A DNA stretch of 48,055 nucleotides, from the NCBI GenBank assembly GCA_034428715.1, contig DAOUHE010000005.1, positions 1-48,055 on the forward strand, written 5' to 3'. The stretch comes from Io17-Chloro-G2 sp034428715. GTDB taxonomy: Bacteria > Chloroflexota > Dehalococcoidia > Lucifugimonadales > UBA3495. The notes under the pieces are model-generated. The model did no database searches. It was not told the origin of the DNA and saw only the letters and a list, made by a program, of their open reading frames with translations. Made by a program: the position numbers and the translations under genes. Positions 32,749-40,875 of this stretch are shown piece after piece (position 1 is the stretch's first letter; each line of letters starts with the position of its first letter).

Positions 32749-33443
32749 TCGAAGGATGTGATGGCCGCCTGACGCAACCATTGGTTCAACGCCCTTTTGG
32801 TCCACCGGATAGCCGGCTGGGGCCCCGACGCCAGCTTTTTCGCAACCTCCCTGGCTTTGGACATCAACTCCTCAGCGGGAACAGCCATGCTCACCAGGCC
32901 AATTCGCTCCGCCTCTTTCCCATCCAGGAAGTCACCGGTCAACAGGTAATATTTGGCCTTGGCCATGCTGCACAGCAGAGGCCAAACAACCGCTGCGTGG
33001 TCGCCCGCGGCCACTCCTAGACGAATGTGGCCGTCGGTGATCCGGGCGTCTTCCGCCGCGATGGATATGTCCGCCAAGAGGGCCACGGCCAGTCCGGCGC
33101 CGACGGCCACGCCGTTGATGGCCGACACCACCGGTTTGTCCAAATTGATCATGTTATGCACGATGTCGCCGGCTTCTTGCATAGTCTGGGCGACAACCTC
33201 GTCGTTTCCCAGCGCTCGGTCGATCATGTCAAAATCGCCGCCGGCGAAGAAGGCTTTTCCCGCGCCGGTGATCAGCGCAACCCTGACATCCGTGGCTTGG
33301 CCCAGGTCCAGCCATATCCGGCTCAATTCGTTATGCAGTTTGGCGTTGGTAGCGTTGAGCACATCTGGGCGGTTCATGGTCAAAAAGGCGATGCCGTCTT
33401 GCTTCTCCACCAAAAGGTGTTGGTAGCCGCTGTAATCCGTCAT
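32643..33443 (-). CDS. Enoyl-CoA hydratase/isomerase (crotonase) family protein, second copy
   Basis: 266 residues from ATG 33443 (GGGAGGAAAAC upstream). N-terminal YQHLLVEKQDGIAFLTMNRPDVLNA resembles the crotonase at 1917-2687. Oxyanion-hole segments AFFAGGDF (65-72) and GVAVGAGLAV (111-120). The position of the first catalytic Glu is Ala119, and the second region reads RLGVAAGDHAAVVWP with Asp148, a pattern of a crotonase subgroup that is not a classical hydratase. The C-terminal end overlaps the read-through tail of the RAYT on the other strand by 106 bases. Substrate unknown. Confidence 0.9.
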   Translation of the reverse strand: MTDYSGYQHLLVEKQDGIAFLTMNRPDVLNATNAKLHNELSRIWLDLGQATDVRVALITGAGKAFFAGGDFDMIDRALGNDEVVAQTMQEAGDIVHNMINLDKPVVSAINGVAVGAGLAVALLADISIAAEDARITDGHIRLGVAAGDHAAVVWPLLCSMAKAKYYLLTGDFLDGKEAERIGLVSMAVPAEELMSKAREVAKKLASGPQPAIRWTKRALNQWLRQAAITSFDYSLAMEMMGFFGADVKEGLQALRERRAPEFPSAG

Positions 33444-33727
33444 GTTTTCCTCCCAGGCAGGCAGGTGGGCCTCAATGCTACGAGACTCGGTGACCGGCGA
33501 TTGCCCCAGCGGGGCCGATTGTAGTAAGGGACTCTGGCGGCGTCAAGAACCGGTCCGGCTACCTCGGTACGAATCGTGAGTAGTATAATTCCTCCGTTAT
33601 TGGACTTGAATACGAAGCGCAAGACTGCCGAACCAGCACCAAACTTGTCCCCTACCCATTCCTTGCGTGGTGGACCCACTGGTGCGGAGGTCTTTCAGTT
33701 AACCCAGAGTGAGGAAGGGAATCATCG

Positions 33728-35017
33728 ATGAGCCTGGCTGCGGTAGGAAACCACTTGAAGTCCCGCTATCTTGTGTCGCTGCAATTCCTGGAGTACCGAA
33801 AGCTCTGGGGCGGCTCATTTTGTTCTCAATCATCTGCCTGGGCTCTGATCGTGGCGAGGATGGCCCTGGTCCTCCAGATCACCGGTTCGCCAGCTTGGAC
33901 CGGCGCGGTCACTTTCGCCGCTATGACCCCATCGGTTTTGGTGACCCCGGTCGCCGGATACTTAGCCGACCGCTTCGACCGGCGCAGAGTTTTGTTGGCC
34001 TCCTACTCGATAAACCTGGTGCTGAATCTCCTCCTGGCGTTGCTGGTTGTTACCGGGGCCGTGAACGAATGGTATCTGCTGGTTCATGCGGTCATCAACG
34101 GCTCGGCCAGGTCGGTCCAGATGCCCGCCGCCCAAGCCCTGCTGCCCAATACCCTGCCCAAAGAGCATCTCTTTAACGCCATGTCCTTGTACGGGGCCAC
34201 ACAACACGGGTCCCGCTTCGTCGGACCCTTTCTGATCTTGGTCGTGCTGTGGCTCACCGGGCGGCAGGATTGGGTGTTTTTCCTTTGCACCGCACTATAC
34301 GCATTGGGACTGGTGTTCATCTTCCGCATCCGAACCGCCTCCACCGGAGTAACCAATTCTGGAACCGGTCTGGGTGCGATCTATGCCAACCTGGGGCAAG
34401 GGTTAAAATACATGTACCGTAATCCACTGGTTATGTCCCTGGTGCTGCTGGTGGTGGCTCACTGTGGAATGACCATGTCCTTCGAGTCCCTACTTCCCGT
34501 GCTATCGCGCGACAAGCTGGGTTTGGATACCGGCGCCAAGATCCTCGGCGGCGCCAGCTACTTGATGGTTGGCTACGGAGCCGCCGCTTTGGTGACCGCT
34601 CTGGCTCTAGCGGGAGTGAGAAGTGAATCCGTGAGGGGACGCTTGTTCCTCTGGATGGCGGTTTTTAGCGCCTTGACACCGGTTGCACTGGCCATGTCCC
34701 CCAACTTGCCGCTCGCGATGCTGTCGGCAGCCAGCATGGGTGTGTCCCAGGGCGGGTTCATGGTGATCAGCGGCGCCATGCTTCAAGCCATCGCGCCCGA
34801 CGCCATTCGGGGACGGGTCATGGGTGTCTACAACTGGCATATACTGGGGTTCATGGCCAGTTTTAACCTGATCAACGGCACCCTGGCCGAACTCACTTCA
34901 TTCACCGCGCCTTTGATCCTGGGCGCCGGCGGGCTGGCATTCTTGGTGGTGGTGACTTTAAGCTTGGGCCGGATACCTCTGCGCCAACTCTACGCCAGAG
35001 GGGTACCCGCAACCTAG
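33728..35017 (+). CDS. MFS transporter (MFS_3 type)
   Basis: 429 residues, twelve predicted helices. FLEYRKLWGGSFCSQSSAWALIVARMALVLQITGS is the usual first two helices of the MFS_3 group (split here for description), LADRFDRRRVLL the loop 2-3 motif, and AIAPDAIRGRVMGVYNW the motif before helix 10. ATG 33728 follows AGGAAGGGA. Thirty-eight bases separate it from the aminomutase-like gene downstream, so the two are probably cotranscribed. It probably exports a metabolite. Confidence 0.88.
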   Translation: MSLAAVGNHLKSRYLVSLQFLEYRKLWGGSFCSQSSAWALIVARMALVLQITGSPAWTGAVTFAAMTPSVLVTPVAGYLADRFDRRRVLLASYSINLVLNLLLALLVVTGAVNEWYLLVHAVINGSARSVQMPAAQALLPNTLPKEHLFNAMSLYGATQHGSRFVGPFLILVVLWLTGRQDWVFFLCTALYALGLVFIFRIRTASTGVTNSGTGLGAIYANLGQGLKYMYRNPLVMSLVLLVVAHCGMTMSFESLLPVLSRDKLGLDTGAKILGGASYLMVGYGAAALVTALALAGVRSESVRGRLFLWMAVFSALTPVALAMSPNLPLAMLSAASMGVSQGGFMVISGAMLQAIAPDAIRGRVMGVYNWHILGFMASFNLINGTLAELTSFTAPLILGAGGLAFLVVVTLSLGRIPLRQLYARGVPAT

Positions 35018-35055
35018 ATCCGGGAATAAACGCGAAAATAACTAGAGAGGAATCC

Positions 35056-36381
35056 ATGGCTTCTGCTAACAAAGAACTGGACCGATACCAGGAATTGACG
35101 CCCAAGTCCCGTGCCCTGTGGGAAGAGGCCAGGAACTACCTGCCCGGCGGTGATAGCCGCCACTCCATATTTTGGGACCCATACCCCATATTCATCGACG
35201 GCGCGTCGGGCTGTCACGTGGTGGACGCCGACGGCGTGGACCGGCTGGACTTCATCAACACCATGACCACTTTGATTCTGGGGCACCGCCCAGCGCCGGT
35301 GATGGACGCGGTAAGAGAGCAATTGGAAAAGGGCGTGGTCTACAACGCCCCCAACCGCCATCAAATTCGCCTGGCCAAGATACTTTGCGAGAGGATCCCC
35401 AGCTTCGACCTGGTGCGGTTCACAAATTCCGGGACCGAAGCCACTTTGAACACCATCCGGGCGGCCAGGGCTTTCACCGGCAAAAACAGGTTCGCCAAGG
35501 TTGAGGGCGGCTACCACGGCACCCACGACGCCGTGACCGTCAGCATCCGGGTGGACCCTGCCGTGGCGGGCAACCCCGACGAGCCAACACCTGTGGCGGG
35601 GAGCGCCGGTCTGGCCGATGACGTGTTGGATCAAGTGACGGTTTTGCCGTTCAATGAGCCGGCAGCGGCGCGAAAGATACTGGAGGACAACAAAGACCAA
35701 CTGGCGGCGGTCATCGTGGAGCCATTGATGGGCTCCGTAGGAATGCTTCCGGGCACCCACGAGTTCTTGGGCATGCTCAGGGACTTCACCCAGGATAACG
35801 GGATAATCTTGATCTTCGACGAGGTGATCAGTTTCCGCGTAGCCCCGGGCGGAGCGCAACAGTATTACGGGATCACGCCGGATATGACTTCCCTAGGAAA
35901 GATCATCGGCGGCGGATTCGCGGTTGGGGCGTTCGGCGGGCGGGCCGACATCATGGAGCTCTACGACCCCACCAGAGTCGCCAAGGTTTCCCATGCCGGC
36001 ACGTTCAACGCAAACCCGGTGACCATGCTGGCCGGAGCGGTGACCTTGGAGCAATTGACCGATGACGTTTACCGGAGGCTGGCGGAACTAACCGGCCGTT
36101 TACGCCAGGGCATCGAGGAGGTTTGCGCCAGCTTAGAGGTGCCGGTGCAGGCCACGGGTTTGGGCTCCCTCTTCGGTATACATTTCACCAGCCAGCCCAT
36201 ACATAACTACCGCGACATCACCACCGAAGACACACAGCTGCGAACCCAGGTGTTTCTGGGTCTCATGAACGAGGGGATTCTCACCGCGCCAAACCTGGTG
36301 GGGGCATTGTCCACCGCCATGGATGAGGACGACGTGGACGCGTTCCTAGAGGCCTTCCGGAAGGTGTTGGAGCGCCGGTAG
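35056..36381 (+). CDS. Class III aminotransferase, glutamate-1-semialdehyde aminomutase-like
   Basis: 441 residues, PLP fold type I. FTNSGTEATLNTIRAARAFTG (124-142) is the phosphate-binding helix, GGYHGTHD (151-158) stacks on the ring, FDEV (254-257) holds the pyridine-N aspartate, and the Schiff-base lysine is K282 in TSLGKIIGGGFAVGAFGG. The opening LPGGDSRHSIFWDPYPIFIDGASG is typical of HemL-like proteins. True HemL makes 5-aminolevulinate; here no haem genes are linked, and the family has many members acting on other 2-oxo or amino acids, so haem synthesis is only one option. ATG 35056 follows AGAGAGGAATCC. Confidence 0.9.
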   Translation: MASANKELDRYQELTPKSRALWEEARNYLPGGDSRHSIFWDPYPIFIDGASGCHVVDADGVDRLDFINTMTTLILGHRPAPVMDAVREQLEKGVVYNAPNRHQIRLAKILCERIPSFDLVRFTNSGTEATLNTIRAARAFTGKNRFAKVEGGYHGTHDAVTVSIRVDPAVAGNPDEPTPVAGSAGLADDVLDQVTVLPFNEPAAARKILEDNKDQLAAVIVEPLMGSVGMLPGTHEFLGMLRDFTQDNGIILIFDEVISFRVAPGGAQQYYGITPDMTSLGKIIGGGFAVGAFGGRADIMELYDPTRVAKVSHAGTFNANPVTMLAGAVTLEQLTDDVYRRLAELTGRLRQGIEEVCASLEVPVQATGLGSLFGIHFTSQPIHNYRDITTEDTQLRTQVFLGLMNEGILTAPNLVGALSTAMDEDDVDAFLEAFRKVLERR

Positions 36382-36401
36382 ATAATACAAAGGCGGCGGC
36401 C

Positions 36402-36449
36402 AACAGCGTAGGGGCGCCCCGATAGAATCCGGAGCGCCCCTACGCTGTT
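36402..36449. repeat. 16-bp inverted repeat with family 1-type core
   Basis: AACAGCGTAGGGGCGC (36402-36417) and its exact complement (36434-36449) flank a 16-base loop. The GTAGGGGCGC core is shared with palindrome family 1. It lies 20 bases after the aminomutase-like stop, where it may act as a terminator. Confidence 0.75.
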
Positions 36450-36488
36450 AGATTCTTGGGTCTTGCCGCTAGGATTCAGGTCAGCTTC

Positions 36489-36583
36489 GTCCCCCTTTAG
36501 AAGGGGGACCACAGGGGGTCGTTGATTGTGGGCGGAGACGACCTCCCCTAAATCCCCTCCTTCGTAAGGAGGGGATTTTTTCG
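36489..36583 (+). repeat. CCCCTCCTT-type repeat with terminator-shaped end
   Basis: A hairpin GTCCCCCTT/AAGGGGGAC (36489-36509), then CCTCCCCTAAATCCCC and a 13-bp stem (36550-36562 with 36566-36578) followed by TTTTTT. The second part recurs at 44919-44952. It stands between the convergent aminomutase-like and ABM genes and could terminate the former. Confidence 0.65.
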
Positions 36584-36594
36584 CCCTGGACAGT

Positions 36595-36924
36595 TCAGGG
36601 CACGGCCTGGCGCTTGCTCCAAACGGAATCCGGCGGATAAATAGGAGTACCCACCCGGCGGGTGATCTCGCCGTCGAACCAATCAGCGCACTCTTCCCTC
36701 CACTTGGTGAAGTGGGGCGCCGCACGATGGGCGTCAACCGCCGCCTGGTCCCGGTAGACCTCATAAAGGTGTATCCGATTCTCGTCCTCGGAATCCTGTA
36801 GCACGTCAAAGCGCAGGCAGCCCGGTTCGTCGTTGTTAGAGCCTCGGGCGTCTCCAAACATGGACGCCATGAACTCCTCTTTATGTCCCTGCTTGATCTG
36901 GATTGTCACCATAAGGGCGATCAT
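36595..36924 (-). CDS. Antibiotic biosynthesis monooxygenase (ABM)-domain protein
   Basis: 109 residues with the dimeric ferredoxin-like ABM fold: MIALMVTIQIKQGHKEEFMA, the loop NNDEPGCLRFDVLQDSEDENRIHLYEVY (shown as one conserved region, residues 30-57) and AHRAAPHFTKWREECADWF. EPGCLRFDV and HxxxPHF are the family's constant points. Relatives include YgiN quinol monooxygenase, LsrG and haem-degrading proteins; several act without a bound cofactor. GAGAGG is immediately upstream of ATG 36924. An LsrF-like aldolase gene also occurs in this window, but 8 kb away. Confidence 0.87.
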   Translation of the reverse strand: MIALMVTIQIKQGHKEEFMASMFGDARGSNNDEPGCLRFDVLQDSEDENRIHLYEVYRDQAAVDAHRAAPHFTKWREECADWFDGEITRRVGTPIYPPDSVWSKRQAVP

Positions 36925-37136
36925 ATTCCTCTCCCGCCGAAAGATATGGGCTTTAGATGTAAGCCCTAGTTTTTGAAACTCCGGAATCCCTAACCGCCGA
37001 AGCCAGCGACATTATAATCCCGTCCAGGCACGCTAACAAGATAAATCATCATCTTCAACGGCCACAGAGTCAGGGCCAGGTGACAGAGATAACCGGTGGA
37101 TGTAAAATGGCGCCACAAGTTCCCAGGAGGCGGTAC

Positions 37137-37352
37137 ATGGCCGATATTCCCATAGTGTACACACTCACCGTTTGCCCGGCCTGCGACAGGCTGCGGGCAT
37201 CGTGGGGCAAGCAGGGCATAAAGTACGAAGAGCGCCGGGTGGACCAGGCCCAGGACACCCTGGATGAGGCGCTGTTCTACGCCGACACGGTGCCGATCAT
37301 CATCTATCCGGACGGAAAGGTAGAGGTGGGCTTTGAAGGCCACACCGGTTGA
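37137..37352 (+). CDS. Glutaredoxin-like protein
   Basis: 71 residues from ATG 37137 (AGGAGG six bases upstream). VYTLTVCPACDRL has the redox pair C13-P-A-C16; KYEERRVDQAQDTLDEAL gives the next strand and helix; ADTVPIIIYPDGKVEVGFEG holds the cis-proline (VP) and closing strands. It is at the short end for a glutaredoxin, lacking the last helix, close to NrdH-like proteins. Likely a cytosolic thiol reductant. Next gene on the same strand, 99 bases on, is a thioredoxin-like protein. Confidence 0.83.
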   Translation: MADIPIVYTLTVCPACDRLRASWGKQGIKYEERRVDQAQDTLDEALFYADTVPIIIYPDGKVEVGFEGHTG

Positions 37353-37451
37353 GAGATTGGCTGATGGGCCGGGCGCCCATCTCGATCCTCTCTCCAGGCG
37401 CACAGATTGAATACTTTAAATCGCGAAACCCAGTGATGCAGGAGGACTGCC

Positions 37452-38036
37452 ATGGCCAGCGAAACCAGCGTGGTTACCCCGGAACGCTTCCAACAGGGAT
37501 TTAGTTACTCTGCTTACATAGATCAGATCAAGGTGAACAAGGCCAGGTTCGACGGTTTTTATGAGGGTTTCAACGTCACCCCAGAAGATACCGCCGGCCT
37601 TAAAGAACTTGCGGGCAAACCCAACGGACCGGCTAAGATGCTGGTGCTAGGGGAAGACTGGTGCGGCGACGTGATTCGGGGAATGCCGGTATTAGCCCGC
37701 GTCTGCGAAGCAGCCGGCCTAGAGATGAGCGTGTTCCCCAGAGACGAAAATCACGACATCATGAACGAGTTCTTGAAGAACGGCGAGTGGATGTCCATCC
37801 CAGTGGCGGTCTTTTACACCGCCGACCACCGGTACATCTGCCATTGGATTGAACGTCCGGCTTCGGCGGAACTGGAAATGGTTCAAATTGAGAAAGACAT
37901 TCGGGCGGCCAACCCTGACATCGACGACCAAGAGTTCGGCCGGGAGCGCCGCGCCCGGACGGCCGCCCGGGCCCAGGCGTGGCAGCAGGACAGCGTGACC
38001 GAGATCAAAGAGCTCTTGGCCAAGAGCATCGGGTAG
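37452..38036 (+). CDS. Thioredoxin-like protein with a single active-site Cys
   Basis: 194 residues from ATG 37452 (GGAGG upstream). The thioredoxin fold is seen in MLVLGEDWCGDVIRGMPVLARVCEAAG, EMSVFPRD and WMSIPVAVFYTADHRYICHW. The active site is W-C71-G-D-V, so the second Cys of CxxC is Val74; dithiol chemistry as in thioredoxin is not possible. Relatives have WC.DC or WCGDV variants and unknown roles. A helical N-terminus (SYSAYIDQIKVNKARFDGFYEGF) and a charged C-terminal helix (QEFGRERRARTAARAQAWQQ) flank the domain. Confidence 0.82.
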   Translation: MASETSVVTPERFQQGFSYSAYIDQIKVNKARFDGFYEGFNVTPEDTAGLKELAGKPNGPAKMLVLGEDWCGDVIRGMPVLARVCEAAGLEMSVFPRDENHDIMNEFLKNGEWMSIPVAVFYTADHRYICHWIERPASAELEMVQIEKDIRAANPDIDDQEFGRERRARTAARAQAWQQDSVTEIKELLAKSIG

Positions 38037-38078
38037 CGCCTAGTCAAAGACCGGCTTATTCTTGATGTTCATGTTGCG

Positions 38079-38100
38079 GGGGCGCACGGCCGTGCGCCCC
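38079..38100. repeat. Palindrome family 1 copy supplying an MFS stop codon
   Basis: GGGGCGCACGG and CCGTGCGCCCC pair perfectly and continue into TAC. On the minus strand the conserved outer GTAGGGGC provides the TAG (complement of 38100-38102) that ends the MFS gene. It sits between convergent genes. Confidence 0.85.
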
Positions 38101-39416
38101 TACGATTTTTTGGCGATGGCCGCCGGCTCGCCCAGCATCAGGAAGAGCAGAGCGCCAATGAAACTCACTCCGGCGACGGTGGCGAAGGGTATATCATAGC
38201 TGCCCGTGGCGTCGAACATTATTCCAGCGAACAACGGGAAGGCCAGCAAAAAGGCATTCATCGGAATCATCGAAACGCCGGTGATGCTGGCAAAGGCCTT
38301 CCTGCCGAAGTACAAGCCGCGGATCGACGTGGTCAGGGGTGTGCGGCCGCCAAAACCTATCCCGAATACCACTGCGAACAGGAATACCAACGGGCCGGTA
38401 TTAGCGAATAGCAGAAGAACCACCGCCCCCGACTGCAGCGCCGAAAACCCGAACAGGGCGATGCGCAACGGCACCCGGTCACCCACGTATCCGCCAACCA
38501 TATTGAACACCGCCGACACCCCGGTTTGGGTGGCCACCACCCATCCCACGGTCTGTAGCGAAAACCCCTGGTCGGTGAGCATGGTGCCCAGGTGAACCAT
38601 CAAGGTCACTATGACGATGGACGAACAAGCGTGGCCCATGGTTATAAGCCAGAAGGCCCGGGTGCGCACTGCCTGCTGCCAGGTGTAGTCCATGTCCTGA
38701 CCAACCCGGCGGGTTTCTTGGGTTCGTGAGGAGTCTGCGTCAGCAGAAACATCATCATCGCGTGGCCTGCCGTCGGGCGACACACCGTAATCTTCCGGCC
38801 TGTTTCTAACCAATCTGGAGATCGGAAAGGACAGCAAGATCACCGCCAGACCTATGAATACGGCGGCATTACGCCAGCCGTCGTCACCAAACCGAGCCGG
38901 ATCTATGGCCCAGGCCAATATCGGCACCACCACCACACCACCCACGGCGAATCCTTCCATGGCCAGGGCCATAGCGAAGGTCCGGCGCTTGATGAACCAG
39001 CTGTTCAGCACGGTCATCATGGGCAGCCAGGTTCCCAAACCGGCTCCGGAGCTCATGATTATGAACGCCAGATAAAACTGCCACAGGTTGGTCACCCGGC
39101 TGAACGCCAAGAACCCGCCACCCAGAACCAGCAGACCGATCAAGACCATCCGCCGGGGTCCCAATCTGTCGATCAGATAACCTGAAATGGGCCCCATGAT
39201 GGACCCTTCGACCCGGGTCAGCGAGAAAGCCAGGGAAAGCTGGGCGCGGCTCCAACCAAAATTGCTTTCCAGTACCACAAACCAGGCCGGCATGCCTTGG
39301 AAGATCGGCACGGTGCCTATGACCATGATCAGGGCAGCGATACCGGCCAGCCACCAGCCGTAGAACATGCCCCGCACCCTGCCGATGGACTCGGTCAATA
39401 CTCGTCCTGAGACCAA
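38100..39416 (-). CDS. MFS transporter (monocarboxylate/OFA-like)
   Basis: 438 residues, twelve helices. MFYGWWLAGIAALIMVIGT at residues 17-35 is the characteristic first helix of monocarboxylate/oxalate-formate-type MFS carriers; FGWSRAQLSLAFSLTRVEGSI and GPISGYLIDRLGPRRMVL follow in order; a long polar central loop (GVSPDGRPRDDDVSADADSSR) divides the halves. It likely takes up an organic acid. The start is TTG 39416 with GAGG seven bases upstream; ATG 39368 (AGGGTG upstream) is an alternative. The C-terminus IAKKS ends in a stop codon taken from a palindrome copy. Confidence 0.88.
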   Translation of the reverse strand: MVSGRVLTESIGRVRGMFYGWWLAGIAALIMVIGTVPIFQGMPAWFVVLESNFGWSRAQLSLAFSLTRVEGSIMGPISGYLIDRLGPRRMVLIGLLVLGGGFLAFSRVTNLWQFYLAFIIMSSGAGLGTWLPMMTVLNSWFIKRRTFAMALAMEGFAVGGVVVVPILAWAIDPARFGDDGWRNAAVFIGLAVILLSFPISRLVRNRPEDYGVSPDGRPRDDDVSADADSSRTQETRRVGQDMDYTWQQAVRTRAFWLITMGHACSSIVIVTLMVHLGTMLTDQGFSLQTVGWVVATQTGVSAVFNMVGGYVGDRVPLRIALFGFSALQSGAVVLLLFANTGPLVFLFAVVFGIGFGGRTPLTTSIRGLYFGRKAFASITGVSMIPMNAFLLAFPLFAGIMFDATGSYDIPFATVAGVSFIGALLFLMLGEPAAIAKKS

Positions 39417-39614
39417 AACATTTCCTCGTTGTTAATATGCGGGTCAAAATTGCGGCAAAATATCCAGATTGACCGTGATGGGGCTCTTCTCCGGATATGC
39501 GCCCATCATTATCCCATATGGCTAACCCATCGCTGGAAAGACGGCCCGGCTTAAAAAGATGGTTCCGCGGCCGGCAGGGTGGACGAAGGAGCCAGGCTGG
39601 GGTAGCATCCAAAG

Positions 39615-39642
39615 TTGACAGCTCGCGCCGCAGGCTTATTCC
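39615..39642 (+). promoter_or_regulatory. Predicted promoter of the LLM oxidoreductase
   Basis: TTGACA at 39615-39620, a 16-base spacer and TATTCC at 39637-39642. It gives a leader of about 30 bases to ATG 39678. Confidence 0.4.
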
Positions 39643-39677
39643 GCCTGCATCTTCAGAAACGACAGGGGGTGAAGGTA

Positions 39678-40763
39678 ATGAAACACGGGTTATTTATGAT
39701 GCCTTCGCACCCGCCGGAGCGCGATTTGTTCCAGGCCCACCAGTGGGACCTGGACTGCTTGAGCCTGGCCGATGACCTGGGTTTCTCCGAAGCTTGGATC
39801 GGCGAGCATTTCACCAGCCCATGGGAGCCGATACCATCGCCCGATCTGATGATAGCCCAAGCGTTGCAGCGGACCAAAAACATCGTGTTGGCCACCGGCG
39901 TCCACCTCCTTCCCTACCATCACCCAGCCGAGCTGGCCCACCGGGTTGCCTACCTGGACCACCTGGCCCAGGGAAGGTTCATGTTCGGCATCGGTTCGGG
40001 CGGCCTGCCCAGCGATTACGAGCTATTCGACGTGGACGGCAACGGAGGTCAGCACCGGGAAATGACCCGGGAATCCATCGAGATAATCTTGAAGATATGG
40101 GAGAACCAGGGCCCATTCCAATACAAGGGGAAGTTCTGGAACGTCAACCTCCCCGATACCATGTATGGCTCATTGAAATACTTCTTAACCCCGTATCAGA
40201 AACCCCATCCGCCCATCGGCGTCGCCTCGGTTAACATCGGGTCCGAGACCCTGAAGATCGCCGGCGAGCACGGGTTCATGCCCATGAGCTTGGGATTGAA
40301 CGATGAGTACATAGCCAGCCATTGGCAGGCGGTGGAAGAAGGAGCGGCAAGGACTGGCAAGACACCGTCCCGAAGGGATTGGCGGATAGTTCGCGACGTA
40401 TTCGTCGCGGATTCCGACGATGAAGCCTATGACGCCGCCGTCAATGGCATGTTGGGGCGGGTGTGGCGCGATTACCTTCTGCCCCTGTTCGACGCCTTCG
40501 ACCTGCTAAAGGTGTTCAAGCACGACCCGGGGCTTCCCGACTCGGCGGTGACGCCAGAATACATGGCGGAACACCTGTGGCTAATCGGCTCGCCGGACAC
40601 AGTGGAAGCCAAGCTGCGCCAACTGTACGACGCCTCCGGAGGTTTTGGAACCCTGCTGGTCCTCATCTACGACTACATGGAAGACCAGGCCCGGTGGGAG
40701 AGATCAATGAGCCTGCTGGCCCAAGAGGTGATGCCGAGATTGGCGGATTTGGTTCCGGATTAG
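39678..40763 (+). CDS. LLM-class flavin-dependent oxidoreductase
   Basis: 361 residues from ATG 39678 (AGGGGGTGAAGG upstream). Luciferase-like TIM barrel: LSLADDLGFSEAWIGEHF, IVLATGVHLLPYHHPAELAHRVAYLD (residues about 75-100), GRFMFGIGSGGLPSDYELF, HREMTRESIEIILKIWE, and the C-terminal EHLWLIGSPDTVEAKLRQL. The wording matches two-component alkanal/limonene-type monooxygenases that use FMNH2 from a separate reductase, or F420-dependent relatives; the sequence alone does not decide. No flavin reductase gene is linked. A degradative monooxygenase or C-S/C-N bond cleavage is likely. Confidence 0.9.
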   Translation: MKHGLFMMPSHPPERDLFQAHQWDLDCLSLADDLGFSEAWIGEHFTSPWEPIPSPDLMIAQALQRTKNIVLATGVHLLPYHHPAELAHRVAYLDHLAQGRFMFGIGSGGLPSDYELFDVDGNGGQHREMTRESIEIILKIWENQGPFQYKGKFWNVNLPDTMYGSLKYFLTPYQKPHPPIGVASVNIGSETLKIAGEHGFMPMSLGLNDEYIASHWQAVEEGAARTGKTPSRRDWRIVRDVFVADSDDEAYDAAVNGMLGRVWRDYLLPLFDAFDLLKVFKHDPGLPDSAVTPEYMAEHLWLIGSPDTVEAKLRQLYDASGGFGTLLVLIYDYMEDQARWERSMSLLAQEVMPRLADLVPD

Positions 40764-40827
40764 GGGGCGCCGCAGCGTCTTGTACCAAATTACCCACGGT
40801 AAACTCAAGCCCCGCTTATTATGAGGG

Positions 40828-40853
40828 TAGGGGCAAGGCATGCCGTGCCCCTA
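40828..40853. repeat. Palindrome family 1 copy with one mismatch
   Basis: TAGGGGCAAGGCA and TGCCGTGCCCCTA, arms of 13 with one mismatched pair. It lies between the convergent LLM and desaturase genes, 65 bases after the LLM stop. Confidence 0.8.
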
Positions 40854-40875
40854 GCACATGGCTGCCATCGTGGTT

